Part shown: positions 21,560 to 33,447 of the stretch, piece after piece
How the letters are laid out: each line of letters starts with the position of its first letter
Numbering within the stretch: position 1 is the first letter of the stretch
NCBI GenBank assembly: GCA_035048815.1
Contig: JAUCBN010000055.1
Coordinates: 6,497,501 to 6,561,500, forward strand
DNA length: 64,000 nucleotides
Origin: Abelmoschus esculentus
Lineage: Eukaryota; Streptophyta; Magnoliopsida; Malvales; Malvaceae
Reading direction: 5' to 3'
The notes under the pieces: generated by a model
What the model saw: the letters and a program-made list of their open reading frames with translations, nothing else
Database searches by the model: none
Told to the model about the DNA's origin: nothing
Translations under genes and position numbers: made by a program

Positions 21560-23560
21560 ACTATCGGACTCACTCTCTCTACAACCTCTTAAGGTACGAT
21601 AACCCTAGGGCTCAACTTACCCTTCATGGCCAAACCCAATCACTTTTTTCCATGGTGATACTTTCAAGAAAACTTTATTTCCAATTGAAAAATCGAATTC
21701 TTTATACTTCAGACCAGCGTAAGACTTTTATCTATCCACTATTGCCTCTATCTGATCATAAATGATCTCAATCTTCTCATTAGTGTCTTAAAGAACCTTA
21801 GACAAATAAATAAAATTTTCTCCCGCTCAGCCCAATACAACACTTCAATACATATAAAACCTCACACGAAGCCATTTTAATGCTTTCCTGATAACTATTA
21901 TCATATACCATTTCATCTAATGGCAAAGGCTTTTCTCTAGACCTTTGAAACTTTATGATGAACCCTTCAACATATCCCCCAAGATATGGGTATCTCGCTC
22001 TAGTTGTCCATCCATCTACGTATGATACGAAGTGCTAAAACTCATCTGAGAATTTAGTACTCACTAAAACGATCCCGAAATCCTCAATGTAAAACTTGGA
22101 TCCCGATCCACTCCTATAGACTTGAGCACTCCTTAAAGCGTCACTATCACGAAAATGTACAACTCTGCCAAATGATCCAATGAAAACTTAGTATACACGA
22201 ATAGAAAATATGCACACTTGGTGAAACGATCCACAATAACCCAAATAGAATCCCTCTTTGACAGGGTCAAAGGTAACCCGGTGAAAAAAATCCATGATGA
22301 ACTAGTCCTCCCAACTGTTACAAAATCTTGGATGGCAGCTAATGCTTTGTTTTTACTCTTCGACATACCGTGCACTTGCTTACATAACTAGACACATTTT
22401 CTCAAGACCAACTCAAAAGTACTCGTCTTTCGGTCTTTAGCAATATCTATAACATAAGGTATCAATGACTCATCCAACAACTATTTCTCATTGATCACCT
22501 CAACTAAGGAGAGTTTTAATTTTAACTCGGCTTATAAACAATATCTCCACTAAAGTCATCCTCAACAACATTAGCTTTCTCCGGGTGATACTCGTTTGTC
22601 AGGTCTTCCTCCTTCAATAACTCCAACCATCATTTTTGCCTAAGATTCAACTCTTTTTATGTCACCAAGTATTGAACTCCTATGACCTGTGTACTACAAA
22701 CACCCTTTTCCATAAAGATAATGTCTCCATGTTTCCTAAACAAACACTACAACAAATAACTCAATGTCATGTGTAAGATAGTTACATTCATGAAACCTTT
22801 AACTAACGAGATTCATATGCCACCACCTTTCCCTCTTGCGTCACCTTCGTCAAAGAAGAAGTAATTTCGAGACCCCACCTACAAAACATCGGTAACAACC
22901 CGCCAAACCAAAAAACTATGAACTTTTTTCACTTATTTAGGTTTCTTACAACTCACCATGGCCTCCACTTCTTGCGGATACACACGAATACCTTTTGCCG
23001 ACACCACATGTCAAGGATCACTATCTCCTTAAATCAGAACCCATACTTAGTTTGACATACAACTAGTTATCAAACAAAGTCTGAAAAGTATTCCGAAGAC
23101 GCTTATCATGTTTTTCCTTAATAAGCAAGATAAAAATTATGAACACCACAACAAATGATCCAAAAACTAACGGAAAGCTTGATTCACCATTTCCATGAAC
23201 ACGATAGGAGCGCTTATTAACCAAATGACATCACCAAGAACTCATAATACCCACAATGTATGGAAATCTATCATCGAAGCTGGTCCATAAAGATCATCAA
23301 ACCGTGGCAAAAAAACTTATTTTTTTAATATTAATTTACTCCACTATCGATTGTCAAGACACCTCCTCATTATGCCATCTTTATTTTCCATAAAAAACAC
23401 TAGCGATCCCCTTGGTGATATACTAGAACTTATAAAACCATGATCTAAACACTCTTGAAAACATACTCTTTATTCTCTAAGCTCCCTTTAGAATCATCTA
23501 ATATGAAACAAAAGATACTTGGGTTGTATTTTTACACCACAACAATAACTTCAGCACCCT
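21560..23560 (-). pseudogene. Element M: heavily decayed Tekay-like chromovirus pol
   Basis: Scattered minus-strand matches follow the order RT, RNase H, integrase. The RT start YYEFLVMSFGL lies near 23250, followed by FVVVFI where the catalytic Asp pair has been lost. The integrase core has WVIVDRFTKCAYF (about 22230) preceded by FFTGLPLTLSKRDS. The integrase C-terminal region reads KSYAGLKYKEFDFSIGNKVF then LKVSPWKKVIGFG (about 21725-21620). There are dozens of stops and frame changes. The only longer frame is 22375-22133. It is the oldest-looking retroelement here. Confidence 0.75.
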
Positions 23561-24161
23561 TTATGAGTGCATAAAATTCTTATATTTTATATCATTTCTC
23601 CACTTAATTATTGTTGGTAATTAATAGATTTAATAGAAATACTGAATAATTCTGCACATTTTCTACATTTTAGCATCCAAAAACTTAATTTTTATTTTTA
23701 TATATTATTTGTACAAAACAGGTACAATTATAGTTTTCTTTATTAGATAGGAAATAAACCTACTGATGATACCAAATACCATTGATAGATGTTGGATACA
23801 AAAAATGCAGACAAGGATCATTTGCAGAGAAACACCCCCAAGGCAGCAAATTGGTTATCGCGACAATAGAGTAAAAAATAACATAAGGTGTACGATGGAT
23901 GGAGAACAAAGTATCGAATCCAGTGAGCAAAATTAAAGAAGAAACAGAGTCAAGGAAAGAAAGTCAAGCCATGGTCAAAGTCATAGAAATTCAAGAATCC
24001 AAAAAGAGCAAAATTAAGAAATAAAATAAAGAGTTGTAATTTAATATGAATTTGTATTTTATTCCTTTTAGAACTCCTATTACCAATGGGAGACTATGAA
24101 CTAGGCTTGGTCTATATAAGCCAGCCCTTAGACCTAGGAAAGTCAAGTCGGCTTCCCCCGA
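23561..24161. other. LTR-like debris between M and the CACTA element
   Basis: A possible LTR start TGTTGGATAC is at 23786, and CTATATAAGCC at about 24111-24121 could be a plus-strand TATA box. Just left, GATGATACCAAATACCATTG resembles, on the opposite strand, a TGGTATCA-type primer site. These hints conflict in orientation, so no element is called. No gene seen. Confidence 0.3.
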
Positions 24162-27100
24162 TACTACAACCAAAATGGTCAATCAATGACGTAATTTCTT
24201 TATGACGTTGTGTATAACGTCATTAAACATACTATAAACATGACGATTTTTTTCTTTTCGTCTTAGTTAATTTATAATGATATGTTTCTTGGACATTTTT
24301 CTAAAACGTCATTTATTTTCGTCACCATATGTTTGGCGCCTTAAATAAATTTTGGTGGAAAATATTTTAATGACATTTAAAGAAATTGGTGACGTTATGA
24401 CATCGCCACAAATAAAATAAAAAAATAGTGATGAATTATTATTCTAAAAATTCAATATTATTTATTGATGTTATAAAATCATCATAAAAAAATATTAATT
24501 TACGACATTTTCATTAGTCATAATTTAGAAGATAAAAGGGTGATATTTTATTTATATCATAAAATATTTAATTATGACAAAAAATATATTTTGATACTAA
24601 TTGTTATATGTCTTATATTTTATATTAGTTTTAAATATATCACATGAAATTGTAATTTGATGCTTGACACCAATAATTATTAAAAAATGATAAAAGAAAT
24701 TATTAGTAATAAAATTTTAAAATTGATCATGTAATTTTTGTTTTACTAATATACTTTAATAAATTTCATGAATTTATATCGATATAATTAAAAAAAATAT
24801 TTGTAATTGATCATATAAATATGCATAAAGCACTAACATAGTTAAATATATAGAACACCAATAATTTTAAAATATAGAAATATTCATTTAATAAAAGTAA
24901 GAAAAAAATCATATTGCAATGTCATAAATTTTCTGATATTTGAATCTTCATATTGCAATCATAAATTTCAAAATCTTTATCTATATCGGAGATATCATCA
25001 TTTTCAGCAACATGTATTTCTGGGACATCAAATAAATGTCTGTGATGAAATTTTTGTACCACTTTCTAATCTTTTTCTAACTTGGTTTCGTCTAAATAAA
25101 AAACCCTGCTTTGCTTGCACTGACAATATAAAAGGGTCACTCTCGTACCAATACTTGTTAATATTGATACTTAATAAATGACCGTCCTTCTGAATTCTTC
25201 TCTTATTACCCAAGTCAAATCATTTGTATTTGAACAAAACAACTTTATAATTTTTGATATAATTTAACTGAATAATATCAGTAAGAATACCATAAAAGTT
25301 GATTTGGTCCTCTCGTGATTGCCTTCAACTGTCACTCCACTATTTTTACTTGTCAAATATACATCACGAGATTTTGTGCGAAATCTAACCCCATTAACAA
25401 TACAACCTGTATACTTTTGAACTCGTTTGTCAAGGCTATAAACTAATGAAAGTAATTCACAAGATATTTCTATTGAACGTTAATTGATAACCTATTAATT
25501 AAAAAAATATATAAATTATATTTATATTATATGAAAAAACATTTATAAAAGTATATACTTACATAATTTTTGAACCATAAGGGGAATTGATCTCTATGTC
25601 GTTCTTCAACCGATAATGAATTTTGTAATTGAATCTCCATTTTATGTTTCCTATTTCAATAAACAAAATATAAGTTAAAAAATATTAATAATAAATCTTA
25701 CTTGAATGATTATATAATAAAATATATACTTACTCCATAAATGGTTCAACTTCATCACAATTTGACAATATATACCATTATATCATTTCAAACTCTTAAT
25801 CAGACAATAACTCATATTTTTTTTGCTCCTAAAGGGCGAAAACTTCCTAAAAAAATAAGAAGACTTTGATCATAGAATTCTTTCCCTTCATAACCATCAT
25901 CATTCCTATCTTCTCGATTAAATTTGGTCTCATTTCCAAAGAGATACATAGAACAAAAGGTTAAACATTCCGTAGAAATATATGCCTCTGCTATACATCC
26001 TTCAGGACGAGACTTATTTCGTTTATATGTCTTGAGTTTTTCTAAAAACCTGTTACATAAAAATAAATATTATATAAAAATATTTATGTAATTATTTTAC
26101 TTTAATTAAAAATATAAAATTACCTCTCATACATCTATCAATAGTGCACGGGTCCCCCAAACATAACTTCACGCGGTAAATGTACAACCAAATGCACCAT
26201 CACATCAAAAAAAACTTGAAGGAAAAATTTTCTCCAGCTTGCACAAAATGATAACACTATTTTTTTGTAAGTCTTCTACTTCATTCTTCTTTACGATTTT
26301 ACAACACAATCTTAAAAAAATTCAAGTTCATCCAATGCTTGAAACACATCTTTCAGTACAAAATCTCTAATGACAACCGGAATCAATCTTTCAGTACACA
26401 ATCTTAACACATCGTGAGATGTTTGATGCATATCTATCAGAAAATTTTACCGACTTTAGAAAACAACAATTTTTTTTCTTTTCTTCTTTTGATAGGGTGT
26501 AGAATGCAGCAAGCATCAAGTAAAAACCATCTTCTCTTTTTTCAAGTGTAGCTCTTTCTTGATTTTCATGTCCTCAAGATCTAATCTCGCAGTTACAGTA
26601 TCTTTTGTTTTTCCCTCAATGTTCAATATTGTTCCTAAAATATTATCACAAATATTTTTTTCGATATGCATGGCATCTAAATTATGTCGTAACTTCATTG
26701 TTTTCTAATAAGGCAACTCAGAGAATATGCTTCTCTTAGTCCAATTTAACTCTTCAGGGATACGCTTTCTCTTCAATTTGTTTGGATGTTTTCCAAAATC
26801 ATTCTCTTTTAGACCATTTAATTGTTCTAATAAATCAATCCCGGATAAATCTTTCGGCTTTGATCTATTTTCTACCTTACCATTAAACATTTTACTTTTT
26901 CTCCAAACATGATCATGAGGCAGAAAATGACGATGAAACATGTAATATATTTTTTTTCTTAATTTTCGTGATGGAGCCTCCTCGTTACAAATGGGACACG
27001 CTAAATAACCCTTCATACTCCAACCTGATAAATCCTCATATGCTGGAAATCATTTATAGTCCAAAGAATAGTTGCATGCATTTGAATATACTCATTCTTA

Positions 27101-28215
27101 AAAGCATCATATGTCCATACTTCATTTTTTTATAGGTCTTTTAGTTCATCTATCAATGGTCTTAAATAGACATCGATATCTTTTCCTGAAAAATTTCACC
27201 CAGGGATAAGTAATGACATCATCATAAAAGTATTTGTCGTACATTTCCAAGGTGAAAAATTATACGGCATAACAATAATCGACCATAAACTATATGTAGA
27301 GCTCATAATCCCAAATGGATTGAAGCCATCAGTTGCTAGACCAAGCCTAACATTTCGCGGATCACAAGCAAACCATTGTTCTCTGCATGCCAACGCATAT
27401 CTTGTGTTGTATCTTTTTAAATAAAAAAGCGTTGAAGCCTTGGTTTTAGTGGAAAATATCGTAAACCTTCCATGGAATTTTCTTTTCTAACACCTTCCTT
27501 CGCGATGTTCCACATGTTGAACAACTTTGTCTATCTAAACTTTTTCCAAAATAGAACACAATCATATCTACATACATGAATTGGTATGTAACTAAGCCCT
27601 ATATCTCTTAGAGTTTTGACTGGCTCATAATATGACGTCGGAATTGTAGAGTTAGGAAAAACCTCTCTCAATAGTCCTAATATCATATTTATTGCTTTCT
27701 TGCTCATTTGACAATAAACCTTGATGTGCAACAATTTAACAATAAAAGTCAATTTGAACATGCTTGAATACCCAGGTAACAATAAGCATTGTGCATCATT
27801 CAACAATTTAATAAATCTTTTGACTTCTTCTTTTCCTTCACTGAAATTAAAACCATGATTAATTAAATCTTCATCTAGTATAGGAAATAAATCTTCTAAC
27901 AAATCATTTAATCCACCATATAAGAATTCAACATTATGGGCTACCCCTCAGAACTACCACTCCCAACAGTAAACTCAAATTGTTCACCACGATATATCCA
28001 TTTGGTATAACTTTTTGATATACCATGTAAAAGTAAATGATCTTCCACGTTATTCTATGATCTAAAACATACATTTACGCATTCCCGACAAAGGCATCGA
28101 ATTTCACATTCTGATCCATTATTTTTTTTAACAAAATCCATGAATGTTGAAACACCTACTACATAGTTTGCAGAATATTTGGACTCCATCATCCACCTTT
28201 TATCCATGGTGTTAA
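24162..28215 (-). mobile_element. Element E: decayed CACTA (En/Spm-type) DNA transposon
   Basis: Called from a TNP2-type transposase on the minus strand (28211-24930) and a left flank (24162-24430) with many TGACGT/ACGTCA-type motifs, typical of CACTA subterminal repeats. The left end reads TACTACAACCAAAA, a plausible mutated CACTACAA terminus. No right terminus was found; the element may extend towards 29.6 kb. No TNP1-like gene was recognised. Confidence 0.68.
24930..28211 (-). pseudogene. CACTA TNP2-type transposase, decayed
   Basis: The minus-strand start near 28208 reads MDKRWMMESKYSANYVVGV, with a CLCREC pair, as in the transposase-associated domain. Then come LINHGFNFSEGKEEVKRF and CRYDCVLFWKKF (27902-27531), DPRNVRLGLATDGFNPFG and PYNFSPWKC (27393-27196), GYLACPICNEEAPS and HRHFLPHDHVWRKSK (27016-26705), and HNLDAMHIEKNICDN (26698-26516). 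DUF4218-like VMVHLVVHLPREVMFGGP is near 26200-26150 and DUF4216-like KWFDLGNKRR..WYESDPFILSVQAKQ at 25213-25028. The order is that of plant TNP2 proteins. Numerous stops separate the frames and some gaps may be introns. It would bind ends and catalyse cut-and-paste transposition if intact. Confidence 0.82.
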
Positions 28216-29620
28216 TTTATCCTAATAGAAAAGTATAAGAAAGTTAAACTTGAATACAATCTATAACATTTAATTTAATATAATATTGATACTCCAAAAT
28301 AATTTAAAATCAGTCTATCAATTTAGTTAATAATTTTAAGATGATGTTCTATTGCTATTTAAATAATAAATTTAAAGTAATAAATTATTGCTTTAATCAC
28401 GAATTATATCCCCTAAAACTAAGCTTTTATCAAAACATAAAAAACAAAACAAAGCATATCAATATTACCAATTCATTTTCAATTTTACAAGTAATCAAAT
28501 GTATTTTAAGAAATTATATAGTAAAATTATACCTCCTTAAGCTGTAAAAATTGGTCTTAATGTACTGCAGACGTTCTCTACCCTCAAATCGTGAGTCTCC
28601 AGCCTATAACAATAAAGAAATTCATAACTTTATATTTTATAACGCAAAACTATTTCATTATGCAGTACATGGACATTTAAACAACAACCAAAAGAAATAA
28701 ATTTGACAGCAATAAATATAAATTACAGAAAATATCCTTAACATATTAATAAAAAATTTTAACTTAGTTATCTACATAAACAAAAGTATAAGCAAAAAAT
28801 AAATTAAGAAACAACCAAAGAATAAAGAACCCATGTTAAGATCTATTTTTTTTAACATAAGAATATTATCACAATATTCAAACTTTTACACTTCAAAATC
28901 TTTATTATGATCTAATTAAGACTCTATGCAGTTTAAAAGAATATTATTAATCAATAAAAAAGATCAAAAGTAAATAAGTCACAAATATATAACTGAAAAT
29001 TTCATAGTGTTTACAAAACAATATATTGTTAGCTTTTTATTTATATGTAAACAAGCATGGTTGAATCAATTAAACCAAAAGAATTTAAACACATAAATTT
29101 TAAGCTACAATTAAAGAAAAGCAAATACATTCTGCTACATCAAAACAGATCAGAAGAATAAATATAAAATCAAGATTTGTTATCGACACCATCCAACTTT
29201 CACAGTTCAAAATCACATCAATTTCATACCAAGAGCAAGTATATAATACCCAAAAACTGAAATTAACCAAACACAAAAACTAAATCTAGGATACCCAAAC
29301 ACAAACAATAAATATATAATGTTGAAAATATAAAATTAATCAAATACTGGAAACAAGAAATAAAAAACAAAGATTAAATCCAACAAAATAAATATTGAAT
29401 TCATATTTTTCCTCCTCACAAGAAATCTCCTGTGAGTTCTACTAAATCAACCCCACTTCCAGTTCTTAGTATTCCACCTAGACCCACCATATATCAGTAG
29501 AAGATTTTATTCTGCAAGCAATAACTCCAACTCTATGGATACATCTAAGACTCCTCCTCCTAGTGCACCGAGTCCAAATACCCGTAAGTTTCAGGAATGT
29601 TGGAAATTGAAATCAAAAGA
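28216..29620. other. AT-rich stretch, no gene seen
   Basis: About 1.4 kb, very AT-rich, on the upstream side of the TNP2 transposase; it may include the CACTA right arm. ORF 28341-28547 is low complexity and not supported. No CACTA-type terminus or clear repeat was found by eye. Confidence 0.4.
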
Positions 29621-29624
29621 GAAA

Positions 29625-30311
29625 TGGGAAGGCTCTAACAACTGCAGAAATTGAAAATAGGAGAAAGAAGAGATTGTGTTCTTGGTGCGCAACCAAGTTT
29701 TCTCAGGTCACAAATATCCTCGTACTCGGTTGTTCCAAATTCTAATGGAAGGACAGGAGGAGGAAGAAGAGCCAGAGGAATTTTTGGATTATGAGGAAAC
29801 AGTGGAAAGGTTGAGTCAAGAAGAACAAAAGGTTAACAGTCCACTCATTTCCTTTCAGGCGATATAGGGAGCAAAGAAGGTTGAAACAACGAGACTATTG
29901 ATTCAAATTGGGGGAGTCTCTTGTGTGGCTTTATTAGATTCTAGAAGTACACACAACTTCCTCAACTTGTATGTGGTTAAAAGAGTAGGATTGAGTATAA
30001 ACAGGCAACAAAGAATGAAAGTCACTGTTGTAAATGGGAACCAGATGGGCACATTAGGGGAATGCAAGGATGTCATATGGGGTGCATCAATATCAGTTGA
30101 AGACAGATTTTTTGATACTACCATTGAAAAACTGTGATGTGGTTCTGGGAATCCAATGGCTATCGACATTGGATGTCATTAAATGGGACTTTGCAAGGAT
30201 AAAGATGAGTTTTGAACAAGAAGGCATGGAGATAAAATTGAAAGGATGCAAACCTTTGGCACTATTGACTTCTAAAAATTGTGAGAAAGACTTGAGGGTT
30301 GATGGAATTTA
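29625..30311 (+). pseudogene. Element F: Reina-like chromovirus gag end and protease
   Basis: Plus-strand reading begins LTTAEIENRRKKRLCSWC, the gag C-terminal zinc-binding segment of this lineage, shifts frame near 29690, and continues GHKYPRTRLFQILMEG with a Glu-rich stretch EEEEEPEEFLDYEE. The protease follows (29898-30137): LLIQIGGVSCVALLDSRSTH, where the active-site Gly of DSG is replaced by Arg. ORF 30070-30348 adds DVVLGIQWLSTLDVIKWDF. The frame is cut at 30311 by LTR G1; RT resumes at 33009. The element is truncated on the left at about 29620. Confidence 0.8.
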
Positions 30312-30892
30312 TGTAACCCCCAATTCAGACCTAATTTCCTACATCTAAGCATGAGAATCAAGCTACTAAAACTTTCTCCTCAAGTAAATAATTTAGGTTA
30401 AATAAATTTAAGGATTTCAGTTATACAAATTGGGAAACGAATTAAGGATTTCAGTTATATAAATTTAGTTGTTTAAAACAATATTTCAATAACATTTAAA
30501 ATATCTGAAATAGTTTATTATAAACATGCATCAAATAAATTCCAAATCAGAATAACTCATAGTCCAAAAATATAATATATTTCATAACAGATTAAAAACA
30601 TTAAACTAAAGTAATTAAACGGTCATACTGAATAATAATTATCTGAAATTGTGCGAGATGCTCCAAGTACCAGTTTGCCTATACGTGTCTGAGGATCTGA
30701 AAAGCATACTAAAGGAGTGTAAGCTAAAGAGCTTAGTGTGTCTCTAAAGTGCAAACAGTCACAAACAAAACATGTTTTATATTTCTGAAAAGTTTCTAAA
30801 AATATTTATGAGTTCAAGAAAAAATGAAGCATGATGCTATGATGAATAATACATGCAAAAAAAATCAGAGGGCCCGATATCAAAAAAACATA

Positions 30893-30960
30893 CAGAGTGG
30901 AGGATTATCCTCGCCAGAGTGGAAGTTTCCCTCGCCAATGTGGAGGTTTCCCTCACGTTA
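30893..30960. repeat. Three tandem units of about 22 bp in LTR G1
   Basis: Units read approximately CAGAGTGGAGGATTATCCTCG, CAGAGTGGAAGTTTCCCTCG and CAATGTGGAGGTTTCCCTCA. They lie about 155 bp after the GCTTAGTG motif. Confidence 0.7.
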
Positions 30961-31599
30961 CTGATTTTATATCCAAAAAATATTTCCGATGACAGAACAT
31001 GATATGATTTGTAAAATCAGTACTCTTATGAGTAAAAATTTTTTAGAAATCAGATACTTGATTTGAAAGCAGAAATTCATATGTCATGTATGATGATATC
31101 ATGTTTGAACAAATAAACAGTTTTACAGATCAAATCAAGCAATATACAAAAAATATTTCACAGATACACACAGAAAATACCATATTATAGAATAGGCATA
31201 AAAACATATAGCACAAGAAGAGACACACCTTAAGCAACTGAAGCACTAATTCCGAGGTAGACACGTCTCACGTTCCGGTCTAACAGAATCAGGACCTACG
31301 AGGTGACATAACTGTATTACTGTTTAGAACTAATAATAAGCCACCAACTAAAAACGAACTCTAATCCGAGGCTTACTCACACGACGGTCTTGAAGAACGT
31401 GCCTTATCAGTCTAAACAACTGAAGGTAACCCAGAGGCCTCAGAAACGTTGACACCTGAACGTAAGACGAATTTTGATTTAGATTCCTCAAAACACTCCT
31501 TCAGACTCTAAGAACAATTCAGATGAAAAACATTAAAAACAAGGCTTTCAGGTTTGAATTTGACAAAACAAATGGCGGATTCGGACTCAGAACGTCGAA

Positions 31600-31965
31600 A
31601 AAGGTCAAGGAGACAATTTTTTGAAAAGTCAACTTTCGGTCAAAGGCAACTCTAGTCAAAGTCAAAATCAACTTTGACTTGACTGGTCAAAAGTCAACGG
31701 TCAACTCAGAAATCAAATCCAAACTTTGACTGGTCAAAGGTCAAAAGTCAAAGTCAAACTTTGACTGGTCAAAGGTCAAACGTCAACGGGTCAGACGTTA
31801 TGGTCAAAGTCCATGTTCAACTAGTCAAACTAGTCAAGGTCAAACTTGGTCCATGATCCGATCAAAGGTCAACCTCGATCAAACCTAGTTAAATGTCAAC
31901 CTCGATCAAAGTTGGTCAAACTCGGTCAAAGGTCAAACATGGGTCGAGTCAACAATTTGGTTCGA
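31600..31965. repeat. GTCAA-rich block (W-box-like cores) in LTR G1
   Basis: I count about 25 GTCAA on the plus strand plus about four TTGAC in 366 bp. Units such as ACTTTGACTGGTCAAAGGTC occur at least twice, so the block is a degenerate repeat. TTGAC is the core of the WRKY-binding W-box. Possible enhancer role is inference. Confidence 0.75.
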
Positions 31966-33008
31966 ATCACTATCAACAAATTAAACCAAACCTCTAGGGA
32001 TGGGCTCTCTTTAAACTAACCCATTCAGCCCACTTTACTATTAACAAACCCAACTTAAACACCAACCCAACTCAATAGCCCAACAACATAACCCAACACA
32101 TATTCAACTCAACCATCAGGCCCAACACCCAACACTTGCCCACACATTCAACCCAACAACCAACAAATATCACAAAACAATAGGGTTTCCAGCAACCTCT
32201 GCCGGCAGCATCAGAAAGTAAAACACCAGCGACATCTCCGGTGACAAATCTGGTGACCCTCGCAATACTACACTTCTTCGTACATCCCACACATATTCTA
32301 ATTACAAAACCAAAACAACATGGTTACACCAAAACAAATCTAAAATATTAATCCATTCAGATTTTAACATCTATAAACTCACAACAAACATTTAAACCAA
32401 AAACAACACCAATGAGAAACTTTGCTTACTCGAAACAACCAAACGAAAAACAAGGACACGAACAGAAACTGCCAACGTAGGGGAGAAAACCCACTGGACT
32501 GTCGCTTCTCGAACCACGGTGATGGTGAGAACGAGACTTAGATCAATTAGTGTTCAACGGAAAAACAAAGGAACCGATCGGTTCTTACTAGCTTTCACCA
32601 CAACAGAGAATGGAGAAGAGAGGGACGGCTCAACCAAGATTATTACCGACTCTGGTGATAGCGATCCGGCCACGAATAAAGATTGGACGGAAAACAGAAC
32701 AAATAGAGAAGGGGTGAAATACGCGAGATCGGGAGAGATATGAGGCGTGTGACTGCCTTCTGGATTTTAATTCCTAGAAACTGATTTCACATCTGGAAAT
32801 GGGGGGATAATTTTCACCCAAAGAAAATTGGTTAAAATACACATAAGGTCCCTCACCTTATTTAAGTTTTACAAAACAAACTTATAATTTTAACTTTTAA
32901 ACAAAGAGGTCACTGATTTTAGAAATTAATTCCCAAATTATTAAGGTTATCAAATTAGGGATTTAACAATTATAATTTCTGAATTAGGGAAAAAATCAGG
33001 GTTTTACA

Positions 33009-33447
33009 AGTTATATATTAATGCATCTCTGTTGTATTTGAATGCTCAACTGAGAGTTCCAGAGAATCAAAGGACTATGCCTGAGGAGTTAAAAGGACTG
33101 TTGCAGAATTTTGAGGATGTTTTGGCTGAACCTAGGGGGCTGCCTCCTAGAACGGGTTAAGAGCACAGAATAACACTGAAAGATGAGAGTGTTGTGGTAA
33201 AAATGAAGCCATATAGGTATCCAACTTCTCAAAATGATGAAATTGAGAAGTTGATCAAGAAGATGATGGAAGTTGACACTATCAGAAACAGTAATAGTTC
33301 ATTTTCATCATCTATAGTCATGGTGAAAAAAAGGGATTACACTTAGAAGATGTGTGTGGACTATAGGAAATTGAATGACCTAATTGTCAAGGAAAATTTT
33401 CTAATATCTATCATTGAGGAGCTGTTGAAGGAGCTCGAGAAAACTCC
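33009..33447 (+). pseudogene. Element F reverse transcriptase, N-terminal part
   Basis: Reads MPEELKGLLQNFEDVLAEP, then MKPYRYPTSQNDEIEKLIKK, SSFSSSIVMVKKRD, KMCVDYRKLNDLIV and IIEELLKELEKTP. This is the RT entry region of a chromovirus, cut before the palm. In-frame stops at about 33160 and 33344 disable it. Sequence after 33447 is unrelated; RNase H resumes at about 37560. Confidence 0.82.

Larger units (their letters stand above)
30312..33008 (-). repeat. G1: solo LTR (2.70 kb) inserted in element F
   Basis: It starts TGTAACCCCCAATTC and ends CAGGGTTTTACA. The element F frame continues on both sides (protease left, RT right), and the 5-bp flanks ATTTA and AGTTA match at four positions, consistent with an old target duplication. 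GCTTAGTG is at 30731-30738. A three-unit array and a GTCAA-rich block are listed separately. Minus orientation is inferred from the position of GCTTAGTG relative to C, H and J. ORFs 32072-32290 and 32519-32743 have no recognisable product. Confidence 0.75.

Noticed and set aside
32519..32743. 74-codon plus-strand ORF in LTR G1
   Set aside because: Unrecognised, short, within a non-coding LTR.
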